From Galbibacter pacificus (lineage in GTDB: Bacteria > Bacteroidota > Bacteroidia > Flavobacteriales > Flavobacteriaceae), in assembly GCF_029603165.1 (NCBI RefSeq), contig NZ_JAQSVC010000001.1, positions 496,001-560,000 on the forward strand: a stretch of 64,000 bases of DNA. Direction: 5' to 3'. The notes under the pieces are model-generated. The model saw only the letters and a program-made list of their open reading frames with translations. It did not search any database and was not told the origin of the DNA. Below, in pieces: positions 53,296-62,609 of this stretch. A program made the position numbers and the translations under genes. Every line of letters starts with the position of its first letter. Positions within the stretch are counted from its first letter, which is position 1.

Positions 53296-55161
53296 ATGAA
53301 TCTGAATCTTAAATTTCAACCCGTTTCAAGAAATGTACTGTGGGTATTCCTCTTAACGGCCTGTGTTTTACAGGCTCAAAAATCAAAACCGAATATTATA
53401 ATTTTTATCAGTGATGACCAGAGCCAAATAGATGTTGGCTGTTATGGAAATACCGATGTTTATACCCCAAACATGGACCAGCTCGCCATGGAAGGGATGC
53501 GGTTTACTGCTGCTTATGCGGCAACTCCCATGTGCGCTCCTTCCAGAAGTAATATGTTAACCGGTCTGTATCCTTTTCGGAATGGTTCGCAAATGAATCA
53601 TTTTGCCTTAAATCCCGAAACCAAGACCTTGCCCGATTATTTAAAAAAGCTGGGCTATTATGTGGCCATAGCCGGAAAGGTCGATGTATATCCCAAGCCT
53701 GATTTCGACAGGCACATTGGTGAATACTTTGGTAAATATTTTCCGGTAGAAAATAGAAACGACCCCCGAAATGCCACGACAGAATTCATAAATGGTTATT
53801 TTAAGGGCGAAAATAAAAATAAGCCCCTGTGCCTGATTGTAGCTACTTGGTTGCCCCATGTGCCATGGCAGGAAGGGGACAACTATGCCCCCGAAAAGTT
53901 AAAATTGCCCGATTATTTGGTAGATACCCCCCAGACCCGAAAAGCTCTGGCGGCTTATTACCAGAGTATTGCCAAGGCCGATAAAATGCTTGGGAAAATA
54001 TTGGAGTCGGTTGACCAGAGCGGAGAAGGGGACAATACCGTTTTTATGTTTTTTTCCGATCAGGGCACGCAATTTCCGGGAGCCAAATGGACCACTTACG
54101 ATCAAGGCCTGAACGTTCCCTTCGTGGTGCGGTGGCCCGGAAAGGTAAAAGCGGGCACAACCACCGATGCCCTTATTTCCTTGACCGACCTCACCCCGAC
54201 CTTGATAGACTTGGCAGGAGGGGAACCGATAGAAAATTTGGATGGAACAAGTTTTAAAGATGTCCTGCTGGGTAAAAAAGAGCAACACCGTGACTATGTT
54301 TTTGGAGAGACCTCGATGGAACCTCAATATTGGTATAATTATACCCCTTCCAGAACCGTTATCGATGCCAATGGTTGGCAGTATATTAAAAATTACCACC
54401 CCGAGAGACGTTTTATAACCCATATAGATAAAGTGGAACAGAATATGTTTTATTTTGATTCCTGGGTGGAAAAAGCTAAGGCCAGTGACCGCGCCAATTT
54501 CCTTTTGAACAGGTACAGTTACCGTCCGCCGGAAGAATTGTACAACCTAAAGACCGATCCCTGGGAAACGGAAAATTTAATTAAAGGACATAAATTTTCC
54601 CGCAAGGAAGAACAATTGAAACGGCAATTGAACAACGAACTCTTAAGGCAGGGTGAAGGCATGGCCACGATCCTTCAAGGAGATTTGCCTGTTTTTCACA
54701 GCAACTCATATAGCGTATCACAGGGGATGAGCGTAAGCGACCTTTCTTTTGAACGGGATAGATGGTCCCCAAAGACCCTTATCATGAATTTGTTTATTGA
54801 CGGAACCGGGAACAACGGTGTGCTTTGCGAATATTTTAACCAGTTTAGGCTCATCTTAAAAAATGGGAAGCTCGGCATTGTTTTACGGGACGGGCGTGAA
54901 TTTTTTAGCGATATTTTATCAGATGTAAACGGGCACCTTTTGTTTCAGCTTTCAAATAAAGGGAAATTGTCGGTTTCCTTTAACGGAGCCGACATAGTAA
55001 ACCATTCCCTTGAAAAAGATTTTACGGCTGTTAATTCGGGTTATTTTTCATGTGGGCTAGCCAGAATGCAGCAATTAAACCAGGGAGAACAAAATTACTT
55101 TAAGGGAAAAATAAGCGGTATAACAGTTTCCATGAATAAATTGATCCGAGAGCCCCGTTAA
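53296..55161 (+). CDS. Heparan N-sulfatase-like S1 sulfatase with C-terminal lectin-like domain
   Basis: A 621-residue exported sulfatase. Signal peptide to about residue 28. Features: NIIIFISDDQSQIDVGCYGN, formylglycine Cys80 in C-A-P-S-R then SNMLTGLYPFRNGSQMNHF, CLIVATWLPHVPW, FFSDQGTQFPGAKWT, GLNVPFVVRWPG, ELYNLKTDPWETENL. The RNGSQMNH segment recalls N-sulfoglucosamine sulfohydrolase-like enzymes. From about residue 465 a beta-rich region follows (MNLFIDGTGNNGVLCEYFN, LGIVLRDG, LSVSFNGADI, KGKISGITV) resembling a concanavalin/laminin-G-type sheet, possibly glycan-binding. 36 bp after the previous sulfatase; last gene of the locus. Confidence 0.92.
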   Translation: MNLNLKFQPVSRNVLWVFLLTACVLQAQKSKPNIIIFISDDQSQIDVGCYGNTDVYTPNMDQLAMEGMRFTAAYAATPMCAPSRSNMLTGLYPFRNGSQMNHFALNPETKTLPDYLKKLGYYVAIAGKVDVYPKPDFDRHIGEYFGKYFPVENRNDPRNATTEFINGYFKGENKNKPLCLIVATWLPHVPWQEGDNYAPEKLKLPDYLVDTPQTRKALAAYYQSIAKADKMLGKILESVDQSGEGDNTVFMFFSDQGTQFPGAKWTTYDQGLNVPFVVRWPGKVKAGTTTDALISLTDLTPTLIDLAGGEPIENLDGTSFKDVLLGKKEQHRDYVFGETSMEPQYWYNYTPSRTVIDANGWQYIKNYHPERRFITHIDKVEQNMFYFDSWVEKAKASDRANFLLNRYSYRPPEELYNLKTDPWETENLIKGHKFSRKEEQLKRQLNNELLRQGEGMATILQGDLPVFHSNSYSVSQGMSVSDLSFERDRWSPKTLIMNLFIDGTGNNGVLCEYFNQFRLILKNGKLGIVLRDGREFFSDILSDVNGHLLFQLSNKGKLSVSFNGADIVNHSLEKDFTAVNSGYFSCGLARMQQLNQGEQNYFKGKISGITVSMNKLIREPR

Positions 55162-55249
55162 ACTCAGCTAATAAAAGGATAATCAACATATAAAAGAAGA
55201 GTAGATTAGTTTTAATTTAGTTAGCAGTTTAGTTTTAACTTGTCTGAAG

Positions 55250-55290
55250 ATCGTTCGGGGTTATCAATAGCCCTGAACGATTCTTTTTTT
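55250..55290 (+). terminator. Rho-independent terminator of the sulfatase locus
   Basis: ATCGTTCGGGG (55250-55260) pairs with CCCTGAACGAT (55271-55281) with one G-U pair and a 10-nt loop, followed by TCTTTTTTT. Confidence 0.88.
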
Positions 55291-55540
55291 GAATTAGTTA
55301 AGACTTTCAAAAAACATTATCCTAAAACAAAGTTCATAGCAATTGTGTACTTTCAATATTGTATAAATACCGGCGTTGGTATCACAAAAAAATGTCACAA
55401 ATACAAGTTTTACAGGGTACATATAACTTCAATATATAAATATTTGTACTTCCATATGATATTACAGAGAATCTAATCATGAAGTTTCAAGAATATTAAA
55501 TTCCTAACAAAGAAAATTATTTTTATTAAATCTAAATAAA

Positions 55541-55548
55541 TATATTTG
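55541..55548 (+). promoter_or_regulatory. Candidate -7 promoter element for siderophore receptor gene
   Basis: TATATTTG, an exact TAnnTTTG match, 38 bp before the receptor ATG. No clear Fur box seen by eye. Confidence 0.5.
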
Positions 55549-55586
55549 TGCCGATTTATAACTGATCACGATACAAACTAAAAACT

Positions 55587-58088
55587 ATGAAAAATATATA
55601 CATAGCACTTACCTGCTTAGTCTTTGCATTTGCATCATTGCCTACACATGCATCCTACCGTATAATAGCACCCAACAATGATATACAAGAATACTTTAGG
55701 GTAGCGGGAAGTGTTTTGAATGAGTCTCAAGCCCCGGTTGCCAATGCATCGATTATGATAAGGGAATTGCAAAAAGGTACGGTAACGGACAGCAATGGAA
55801 ATTATGTATTTGAACAAGTGCCAACTGGAAATTATACAATAGAAGTGCGTTATGTAGGAAAAAAAATGGTTTCTAAAAAAATAACGGTTAATGACAATTC
55901 CGTTTTTGATATAGTACTTTATAATGAAAATGAAGAATTAGAAGAAGTTACCCTTGAAGGGCAGACAAAAAATAAATTTGAAGCATCCAAAGAGACCAGC
56001 TCTGTTGGTAAAATGCCGTTAAAGGCGATAGAAACCCCACAGGTTTATACATCTATTGATGGCGAGGTATTAAAAAATCAATTTATTTTTACCGTAGACG
56101 ATGCCTACCGGAACATTACGGGGCTCCAAAAAATGTGGAGTGCTACCAATAGGGCCGGAGACGGGGGAGCATTTGTAAACTTAAGGGGCTTTATTGTTAA
56201 CAATCCATTGAGAAACGGACTTGTAGCTCCGGTAACAACTACGATCGATGCTATTAACATTGAAAAACTGGAAGTTTTAAAAGGTCCGTCTGCAACGCTT
56301 TTTGGTAGTAATGTAACCTCCTATGGCGGGATTATTAACAGGGTTACCAAAAAACCCAATGAAAATTTTGGGGGCGAAGTGGCAGTGGCCGGTGGAAGCA
56401 ACAATTATTACAGGGCCCAGGCCGATATAAATACCCCACTAACAAACGACAAAAAACTTCTTTTTAGGGTAAATACGGCATATACCAATAGCGGAAACTT
56501 CCAAAAAAAGGATGCTGAAAATTCATTTTTTGTATTTATACCTTCCCTTACCTATAAGTTTACGGAAAACCTGGACGTTAACCTGGAGTTTGAAATGTTG
56601 GACACCGATGCGGTACCCGACCAGTTTTTATTTTATTTGAGCCCGGCCTTAGGGGTGGATAATATAGAAGCTATTGAAGATTGGGGGTTGGACTATAAAA
56701 ATTCTTATATGGGAGACGGTCTGAAGACCAAATCTAAAACACGAAACCTGTACGGTGCCATAAATTATACCATTAGCGATCATATTAAGTCATCGACCAA
56801 CATCAATTCTTCGTATTCACAATCAAACGGATATAACCCCTATTTTTATATAGCACCAGAATCTACATTTACACAGGATCCTGCCGATACGGAAATGGGC
56901 GTAATACGCTCCGACCAATCTACGGTAGATAGCAAGCAAAAATATTTTCAGGTTCAGCAAAACTTTAATTTCGATTTCCATTTATTTAATATGAGAAACC
57001 GCACGGCCGCAGGTTTTGATTACTTAAGAAGGGAAGACGAACAGATGTTTATTTTTCTAAGCGCATTCGACTGGGTTCCGTTTGCCGGAGGCAATTATGA
57101 TTCTTTAAATGCGGAAAGCTTGGAAACAACTTATGAAACTTTACGAAATACACCGGGTTACGATTTTGATGCGAATAATACCTACCCCATAACCGGGGTT
57201 TTAAATACGTATAGTGGGTATATTTCCAATGTTTTGACTCCTGTGCCGGGATTAAATGTACTGACATCCCTTCGCTATGAAAGTAATAATTTTGAAGGTG
57301 GTAAAAGCGGTCAGGCAGCTACTCCCGAATACACTCAAGGTGCATGGTCGCCAAAATTTGGGCTAGTCTATGAACTGGTAAAGGATAAGGTTTCTGTTTT
57401 TGGGAACTATCAAAACAGTTTTACCAGCAATGGATATATTTTAACAAGTAGCGACGGCGAATTTGTCCTGTCCGATCCCGAAAGGGCCAATCAGTGGGAA
57501 GGTGGTTTTAAAACCAATCTCATGGACGGAAGGGTGAATGCCACGATAAGTTATTATAACATTGATGTGAAAAATTCACTGCTAAACACCGGTGAGTATG
57601 TAGGTGCCCAAGCTGTACAGAAACAATCGGGAAGCCTAACGAGCAAGGGGGTGGAATTTGAAGTAAGTGCATTTTTGGCAAAAGGCTTTTCTTTAATAGC
57701 AGGAACCAGTTATAACGACTCAAGATATACCAGTAAAGATGAACTTGATGCCGATGTTTATAATAGACGCCCCACAACGGCTTCTTCGCCTTGGTTGACC
57801 AATTTTAATGCCAGTTACCGTTTTATGGACGGCAAACTAGAAGGTCTTGGCTTTGGTGTTGGGGGCAATTATGCGAGCGATAATAAAATTGTTAACTCAA
57901 ACTCGCAAGGAGTATTTATACTGCCTTCTTATTTCGTGTTGAATGCAAATGCCTATTACGATATACATAAATTCCGTTTTTCAATAAAGGCAGACAACCT
58001 TACCGATGCGCATTATTGGACCGGATATACCACGGCTAACCCACAATCGCTTTTGAGCGTGGTAGGAGGAATTACCTATAGGCTGTAA
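55587..58088 (+). CDS. TonB-dependent siderophore-type receptor
   Basis: A 833-residue outer-membrane receptor for ferric chelates, not SusC-like in length or partner. Signal peptide about 1-22, carboxypeptidase-like domain about 35-112 (VAGSVLNESQAPVANASIMIRE), LEEVTLEGQTKNKFEASKETSSVGKMPLKAIETPQVYTSI, plug with FVNLRGFIVNN, INIEKLEVLKGPSATLFGSNVTSYGGIINRVTKKP, and the barrel ending in SLLSVVGGITYRL. KGPSATLFG and GGIINRVTKKP are typical of FhuA/FepA-like siderophore receptors. Followed 65 bp on by a PepSY protein, the usual partner for iron release. Confidence 0.92.
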   Translation: MKNIYIALTCLVFAFASLPTHASYRIIAPNNDIQEYFRVAGSVLNESQAPVANASIMIRELQKGTVTDSNGNYVFEQVPTGNYTIEVRYVGKKMVSKKITVNDNSVFDIVLYNENEELEEVTLEGQTKNKFEASKETSSVGKMPLKAIETPQVYTSIDGEVLKNQFIFTVDDAYRNITGLQKMWSATNRAGDGGAFVNLRGFIVNNPLRNGLVAPVTTTIDAINIEKLEVLKGPSATLFGSNVTSYGGIINRVTKKPNENFGGEVAVAGGSNNYYRAQADINTPLTNDKKLLFRVNTAYTNSGNFQKKDAENSFFVFIPSLTYKFTENLDVNLEFEMLDTDAVPDQFLFYLSPALGVDNIEAIEDWGLDYKNSYMGDGLKTKSKTRNLYGAINYTISDHIKSSTNINSSYSQSNGYNPYFYIAPESTFTQDPADTEMGVIRSDQSTVDSKQKYFQVQQNFNFDFHLFNMRNRTAAGFDYLRREDEQMFIFLSAFDWVPFAGGNYDSLNAESLETTYETLRNTPGYDFDANNTYPITGVLNTYSGYISNVLTPVPGLNVLTSLRYESNNFEGGKSGQAATPEYTQGAWSPKFGLVYELVKDKVSVFGNYQNSFTSNGYILTSSDGEFVLSDPERANQWEGGFKTNLMDGRVNATISYYNIDVKNSLLNTGEYVGAQAVQKQSGSLTSKGVEFEVSAFLAKGFSLIAGTSYNDSRYTSKDELDADVYNRRPTTASSPWLTNFNASYRFMDGKLEGLGFGVGGNYASDNKIVNSNSQGVFILPSYFVLNANAYYDIHKFRFSIKADNLTDAHYWTGYTTANPQSLLSVVGGITYRL

Positions 58089-58153
58089 CTATTGTATGGT
58101 TCAATTAAAAAATAGTATTGTTTTTAATTGAAGCAACAGCAAAAAAAAGAAAA

Positions 58154-59281
58154 ATGAAACTTAAAACTGCAAAACGTTGGTTTTCATGGCATAAATGGAC
58201 AAGTTTGATTTGTACAATTTTTCTCCTATTGCTATGTTTAACGGGACTGCCACTTATCTTTCATGAAGAAATTGAGCATCTACAGGAGAATTTTACCGTA
58301 GAAACCATCGAAGGGCAGCAAAGGTTGAGTTATGACAAACTGGTTGAAATTGCAGAATCCAAGAATCCCGGAAAACATGTAAGGTATGCTTTTTGGGAAA
58401 AAGATGAGCATCCAAACCAAGTGCTTTTTGATGTTGTTGAACATCCTGACGATCATTTTGAAAAGAGCAAATATGTTTTGATAAATGAGTACACGGGAGC
58501 GGTTTTAAGCGAACCCGAAAACGAAGGGTTTATGTACATAATGCTCCGCCTGCATACCGATATGTTTGCGGGAATCCCTGGAAAATTGTTTATGGGGCTT
58601 ATGGGGATCCTCTTTATTATTTCGATTGTTTCGGGCATTGTACTTTACGGTCCCATCATGAAGAATTTTGACTTTGGGATGGTAAGGAAGCATAAATCTA
58701 AAAGGTTGCAATGGCTGGATACCCATAATTTACTGGGAATTGTAATGGTGGTATGGTTAACGGTCGTAGGCTTGACCGGTATTATAAATACCTTATCCGA
58801 TGTAGTTTTGGGGCTGTGGCAACAGGGACAACTTGCAGAAATGACGGCCCCCTATAAAAATGAAAAGCCAATAGAAGGAAGTTTAAGTTCTCTGGAAGCT
58901 GCTGTAAATGTAGCCGAAAATAAAATACCCACCATGGATGTTTCTTTAGTTGCCTATCCTGGTACCCCTTTTACAAGCAAGCACCATTATGCCGTGTTTA
59001 TGAAGGGAAATACAGAACTTACCTCCAGACTGCTAATGCCCGTACTTATTGATGCAAAATCGGGCACTATTACAGACGCACGTAAAATGCCGTGGTATGT
59101 GAATACACTTTTTATCTCACAGCCACTCCATTTTGGCGATTATGGCGGGATAACCTTAAAGATAATCTGGGCTGTTTTTGATGTATTGACAATCGTAATC
59201 CTTATAACAGGACTATATCTATGGTTTGAAAGAAGAAAGTCTAAAATAACTTTTTCAAAAAATAACAGTAAAGTTAAATGA
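58154..59281 (+). CDS. PepSY-associated membrane protein (iron-uptake reductase type)
   Basis: A 375-residue inner-membrane protein with four helices. ATG 58154 is preferred to TTG 58118. Motifs: KRWFSWHKWTSLICTIFLLLLCLTGLPLIFHEEIEHL (first helix), LMGILFIISIVSGIVLYGPIM, WLDTHNLLGIVMVVWLTVVGLTGIINT, and LKIIWAVFDVLTIVILITGLYLWFERRKS. Conserved His residues in or near the helices may bind haem. Family members next to siderophore receptors are thought to reduce periplasmic ferric siderophores. The stop overlaps the next ORF by 4 nt. Confidence 0.9.
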   Translation: MKLKTAKRWFSWHKWTSLICTIFLLLLCLTGLPLIFHEEIEHLQENFTVETIEGQQRLSYDKLVEIAESKNPGKHVRYAFWEKDEHPNQVLFDVVEHPDDHFEKSKYVLINEYTGAVLSEPENEGFMYIMLRLHTDMFAGIPGKLFMGLMGILFIISIVSGIVLYGPIMKNFDFGMVRKHKSKRLQWLDTHNLLGIVMVVWLTVVGLTGIINTLSDVVLGLWQQGQLAEMTAPYKNEKPIEGSLSSLEAAVNVAENKIPTMDVSLVAYPGTPFTSKHHYAVFMKGNTELTSRLLMPVLIDAKSGTITDARKMPWYVNTLFISQPLHFGDYGGITLKIIWAVFDVLTIVILITGLYLWFERRKSKITFSKNNSKVK

Positions 59282-59460
59282 TGATGCGAAATAAACGATT
59301 TAAACTTTGGGGAATACCAATTGTTTTGGCAATCATTTCGTTATATGCTCTGATATCTGCCTTGGTAGGGGGATGGGTTGCCGATATCATTGCAAGTATA
59401 TTATTGGCCATTCCAATCTATATTATGTTTAAAAAATACATATGGCATTCGTCAAAATAA
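59278..59460 (+). CDS. Small two-helix membrane protein of the iron module
   Basis: A 60-residue protein overlapping the PepSY gene by ATGA, strongly indicating coupled translation. Two hydrophobic segments, LWGIPIVLAIISLYALISALVGG and IIASILLAIPIYIMF, with a basic C-terminus. Similar small proteins often trail PepSY genes in Bacteroidota; function unknown, perhaps an accessory subunit. Three Met codons in a row leave the exact start open. Confidence 0.8.
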   Translation: MMMRNKRFKLWGIPIVLAIISLYALISALVGGWVADIIASILLAIPIYIMFKKYIWHSSK

Positions 59461-59644
59461 CAGGAAACTGTGAAAACTACTTCGATCCCTTATGTTCGCT
59501 TATGATGCCTGCTAAAAAGCTAGCTATAAAAATCCGCAGCAATCCCATATGGTTAATGTGACGAAGTATAAGAAAGCATTAAACTTCCACAAAATAAAGA
59601 ATACCGAAGCTGAGCAACGCCTTTGTTGGACATAAGGAACATAC

Positions 59645-60301
59645 TTATTTTAAAACTTTAAGGATACCTTCTAAATCCATGACCTTGGCATACCCTTTTC
59701 TTAATACCTGCAATTCCGGTTCTTGCATTTCAGGATTGTCGGTTGAGGTGACATCACTTCCAAAAATGACTTTAAATCCCCTTTCATATCCCTGTCGCGC
59801 TGTCATTCCACAGCAATAATTAGTCAATGTGCCACAAATTATAATGGTGTCCTTTTTAAGGTTTTTAAGTATTGTCTCCAAAGGGGTATCGTAAAAGGCC
59901 CCATAAGAGGGTTTAGAAATGACGATTTCATTTTCCATAGGCTTTATCTCATGCCATATCCTACCTTCTTCAAACCATGTAGGGTCCGAACCTATATGGG
60001 GATATCTATTGGGCATCAATTCTCCTGAACGGGGTCTGTCCTTAAAGAAATGTGTTTTTCTAAAGGCCGTATAAAGTACTGGAATATCGGTTTTTCTGCA
60101 ATGTTCAATCAACTTTTTTATTTTTGGGACTTGTTTTGTAGCTTCGGGTATCCATGAAGAGGTCCACTCCGGTTTTACAAATTCATCTTGCATGTCAATT
60201 ACGATCAAGGCGCAATTTTTACTATCGATGTCAAATTGGACATCTCCATGGTTATATGCATCGGTTGCTGCTTTGAGTAGAATTTCTTCTGTGTATCTCA
60301 T
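59645..60301 (-). CDS. Isochorismatase-family cysteine hydrolase
   Basis: A 218-residue cytoplasmic hydrolase with the Asp-Lys-Cys triad: Asp36 in ALIVIDMQDEFVKPEW, Lys130 in VISKPSYGAFYDT and Cys163 in ICGTLTNYCCGMTARQGYERGF. The family includes nicotinamidase, carbamoylases and isochorismatase; the residues here do not settle which. Monocistronic on the minus strand and convergent with the iron module. Confidence 0.88.
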   Translation of the reverse strand: MRYTEEILLKAATDAYNHGDVQFDIDSKNCALIVIDMQDEFVKPEWTSSWIPEATKQVPKIKKLIEHCRKTDIPVLYTAFRKTHFFKDRPRSGELMPNRYPHIGSDPTWFEEGRIWHEIKPMENEIVISKPSYGAFYDTPLETILKNLKKDTIIICGTLTNYCCGMTARQGYERGFKVIFGSDVTSTDNPEMQEPELQVLRKGYAKVMDLEGILKVLK

Positions 60302-60572
60302 TTTTAATTTATTTTTATTTAATACTGCCTATTTAAAATGGCAGGGTACAAGTACTTGCATGATTAAATGGTACAACGTCCCTGTACTTTGCAATAGGTT
60401 GAACATTCTTAATTCACTGCTTAGTATTCTACGTTACTGCCTTTAATAATTTCTCTGTGCATCTTGCAAATTAGTAAAAGAGGGACATTTTGCCAAAAAT
60501 AAATAGTGGTCCAGTAGGGCCTATGGGACAACCTGGATTGGCCCGTTGAAAGTGACCGCTCCATGCTATTTT

Positions 60573-61778
60573 TTATTTGAATTTTATGACCGCGTTTGGT
60601 TTCGGGCGTTCTTCCTTTCGGTCTGATTGCGTTAAGTCATGTATTGGGGTCCAGGGCATTTTACCGAATTTTCCAAAATCTTCATAAGCCCCTAAGAATT
60701 GAAATTTCTCAAACACAAAAGGAATTCCCTCTGCACCCAATGGCGAGTTGGTATCCGCGACATGAAAATGTAGATGTGGTCCTGTTGTTTGCCCTGTAAA
60801 ACCAAGGGATGCGATGAGCTCACCTTTCTTTATTTTTTGACCAACTTTTACTTTAATGCTTCCCGGTCTTAGGTGTTCGTAAAAAGCAAACTGACTATCC
60901 CCGATTTTAATCGAAATATAATTGCCAGTTGCTTGGTCCGCACTGTGTCGAGGATGGTCGGATATGGTCGGGCTTTCAAGGAAATCACTACCTACCGCGG
61001 AGACGATACCGTCTGCAACGGCAAACACATCCGCTCGGTATCCCAACCAATTCGCGACGATATTTTCATCACCGGTTGCATACGTGCCATTTTTGTCTAC
61101 CTTAATAAAGTCAATCGCATACCGTCCGGGGATACGCGCCTTCCCATTTAACGTATAGATGACCCTGCGGTGTCCCCTTTCCCAGGAGGGCTCATATACC
61201 GTTGTCCAGTAACCGCCCTTTAAGGGTGCGCCCAGGACCAATTGATTGTTTGATATACATTTTATAGGTGAGGTATGAACAGAAATCTGGCTTGCCTTAT
61301 TTTTGTGAATTGCTTCAAAAATAATTTGATGGGCTATGTTTTCGGGCTGTTTTTTCTGTGTGTCCAGGTCAATGTAAACTACAGCAGTGTTTCCGGGGGG
61401 CAACTGCATATCCGAATCTTTTTTTGAAGTCCCAATCCTAATATAATTGTTTTTTAAGCTATTTTTTTGAAGACTGAGCAATATCGAGCCATCCCTGCCA
61501 TTTGTTATACGTATTTCTTTAATAGTAAAGGTATCCGTTGAAAAATTGGTAAGGTAGAGCTCATAATATGCTATTTTATTACCGTTTATACCTATTAAAT
61601 TAATGGTGTCGGGGAGTTTTATATCCAGTGTTTCTCTATAGGACTGCCCGAAGGTCAAGGAGCCGGTCAACAAAAGGGATATAAGTGTTGCGATATTAAT
61701 AAGGGATAGGTTTATTTTTAAACTTCGCTTATTCAGGATACGGATATATGTTTTGGAAAGGAAAAGGGAGAACATCAT
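60573..61778 (-). CDS. M23-family peptidase-like exported protein, first metal His absent
   Basis: A 401-residue secreted protein. Long N-terminal region with signal helix about 24-44 (LSLINIATLISLLLTGSLTFGQ), a beta-rich domain to about 175, then an M23 (LytM) fold. It has G-x-x-VFAVADGIVSAVG, YISIKIGDSQFAFYEHL (His302), VKVGQKIKKGELIASLGFTGQTTGPHLHFHVAD (HLHFH at 335-339). The first zinc motif H-x3-D is R219-YAI-D223, so the zinc His is missing. It may be a binding or regulatory protein rather than a peptidase. Not obviously part of an operon. Confidence 0.85.
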   Translation of the reverse strand: MMFSLFLSKTYIRILNKRSLKINLSLINIATLISLLLTGSLTFGQSYRETLDIKLPDTINLIGINGNKIAYYELYLTNFSTDTFTIKEIRITNGRDGSILLSLQKNSLKNNYIRIGTSKKDSDMQLPPGNTAVVYIDLDTQKKQPENIAHQIIFEAIHKNKASQISVHTSPIKCISNNQLVLGAPLKGGYWTTVYEPSWERGHRRVIYTLNGKARIPGRYAIDFIKVDKNGTYATGDENIVANWLGYRADVFAVADGIVSAVGSDFLESPTISDHPRHSADQATGNYISIKIGDSQFAFYEHLRPGSIKVKVGQKIKKGELIASLGFTGQTTGPHLHFHVADTNSPLGAEGIPFVFEKFQFLGAYEDFGKFGKMPWTPIHDLTQSDRKEERPKPNAVIKFK

Positions 61779-61888
61779 GGTTGGTGATTTTTATTTTATC
61801 GGATTGTGAACAGGCCGATTCTTATTGAGTAATTCAGCCTGCATAATTTTTATATTGGTTATAGTCCTATAAATATAAGTATTGGCTG

Positions 61889-62359
61889 TTAATTATATTT
61901 TATCACGGCAACGGCATTAATTTCGATCATAAAATCTTTATTGATCAGTCTATTGATTTCAACTGCGGTACTTGCCGGTGGATTTTTTAGGTTAATAAAT
62001 TTATCCCGTGCGGTTCTAAATTTCCCAATCTTTGATATATCTGTAAAATAACAATCGAGATTAACTATATCATCCATTGTACCGCCGGCTTTCTCCACCT
62101 GTGATTTTATATTTTTAAAGACCTGTTCTGTTTGTAGTCCTAAATTGTTATATCCAACTAATTTTCCATCTGGATTTACAGGGACTTGTCCTGAAATGTA
62201 TATTGTTTTAAAATGGCGAGGGTTGACTTCAATGCTTTGAGAATATCCTCTTTGGGATATGTCATTGAATTTTACATGCGTTTTATTATGTTGTTTGGAA
62301 CAGCCAAATATAAAAATCAAAACCCCGAGTATTACTGTTTTTTCCATTGTTTTCTTCAT
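61889..62359 (-). CDS. Exported RidA/YjgF-family lipoprotein
   Basis: A 156-residue Rid-family protein with a lipoprotein signal (Cys20, IFIFGC), so it lies in the periplasm, unusual for a family best known for cytoplasmic enamine deaminases. Motifs: TIYISGQVPVNPDGKLVG, QTEQVFKNIKSQVEKAGGTMDDIVNLDCYFTDI, NPPASTAVEINRL. The RidA deaminase Arg (P-A-R) is replaced by Ser130, placing it among the non-deaminase Rid groups. Role unknown. Confidence 0.88.
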   Translation of the reverse strand: MKKTMEKTVILGVLIFIFGCSKQHNKTHVKFNDISQRGYSQSIEVNPRHFKTIYISGQVPVNPDGKLVGYNNLGLQTEQVFKNIKSQVEKAGGTMDDIVNLDCYFTDISKIGKFRTARDKFINLKNPPASTAVEINRLINKDFMIEINAVAVIKYN

Positions 62360-62609
62360 AATTGTTGGGTCTATGTAACTTCGCAGGTGTTATCTCAGAA
62401 AATGTTCAACCTAATCTTTCCATGGCAGCTTAAACATAACAAATTATATTGAATCCCGATTAGTGCTACATATGAAATATTGCCATTTTTTCTTTTGTAG
62501 CTTCGGATATGCTGGAAATGAATTTCCTATATTTTTATCACCGGCCCTGTATGGCAAACCATAGGGCAACCTCTATCGATAAAAACATTATAATTTTCAA
62601 AATCAGATG

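Larger units (their letters stand above)
55162..55586. other. Intergenic region: terminator and promoter of the iron module
   Basis: About 425 bp. A strong terminator lies 90-130 bp in and an exact -7 box about 40 bp before the next gene. A 78-codon frame at 55240-55476 runs straight through the terminator hairpin and has no recognisable features, so I do not accept it. Confidence 0.65.

Noticed and set aside
53899-54423. Antisense frame of 174 codons within the last sulfatase
   Set aside because: Lies over conserved sulfatase motifs and has no domain.
55240-55476. 78-codon frame between the sulfatase locus and the siderophore receptor
   Set aside because: It reads through a clear terminator hairpin and T run; composition looks random.
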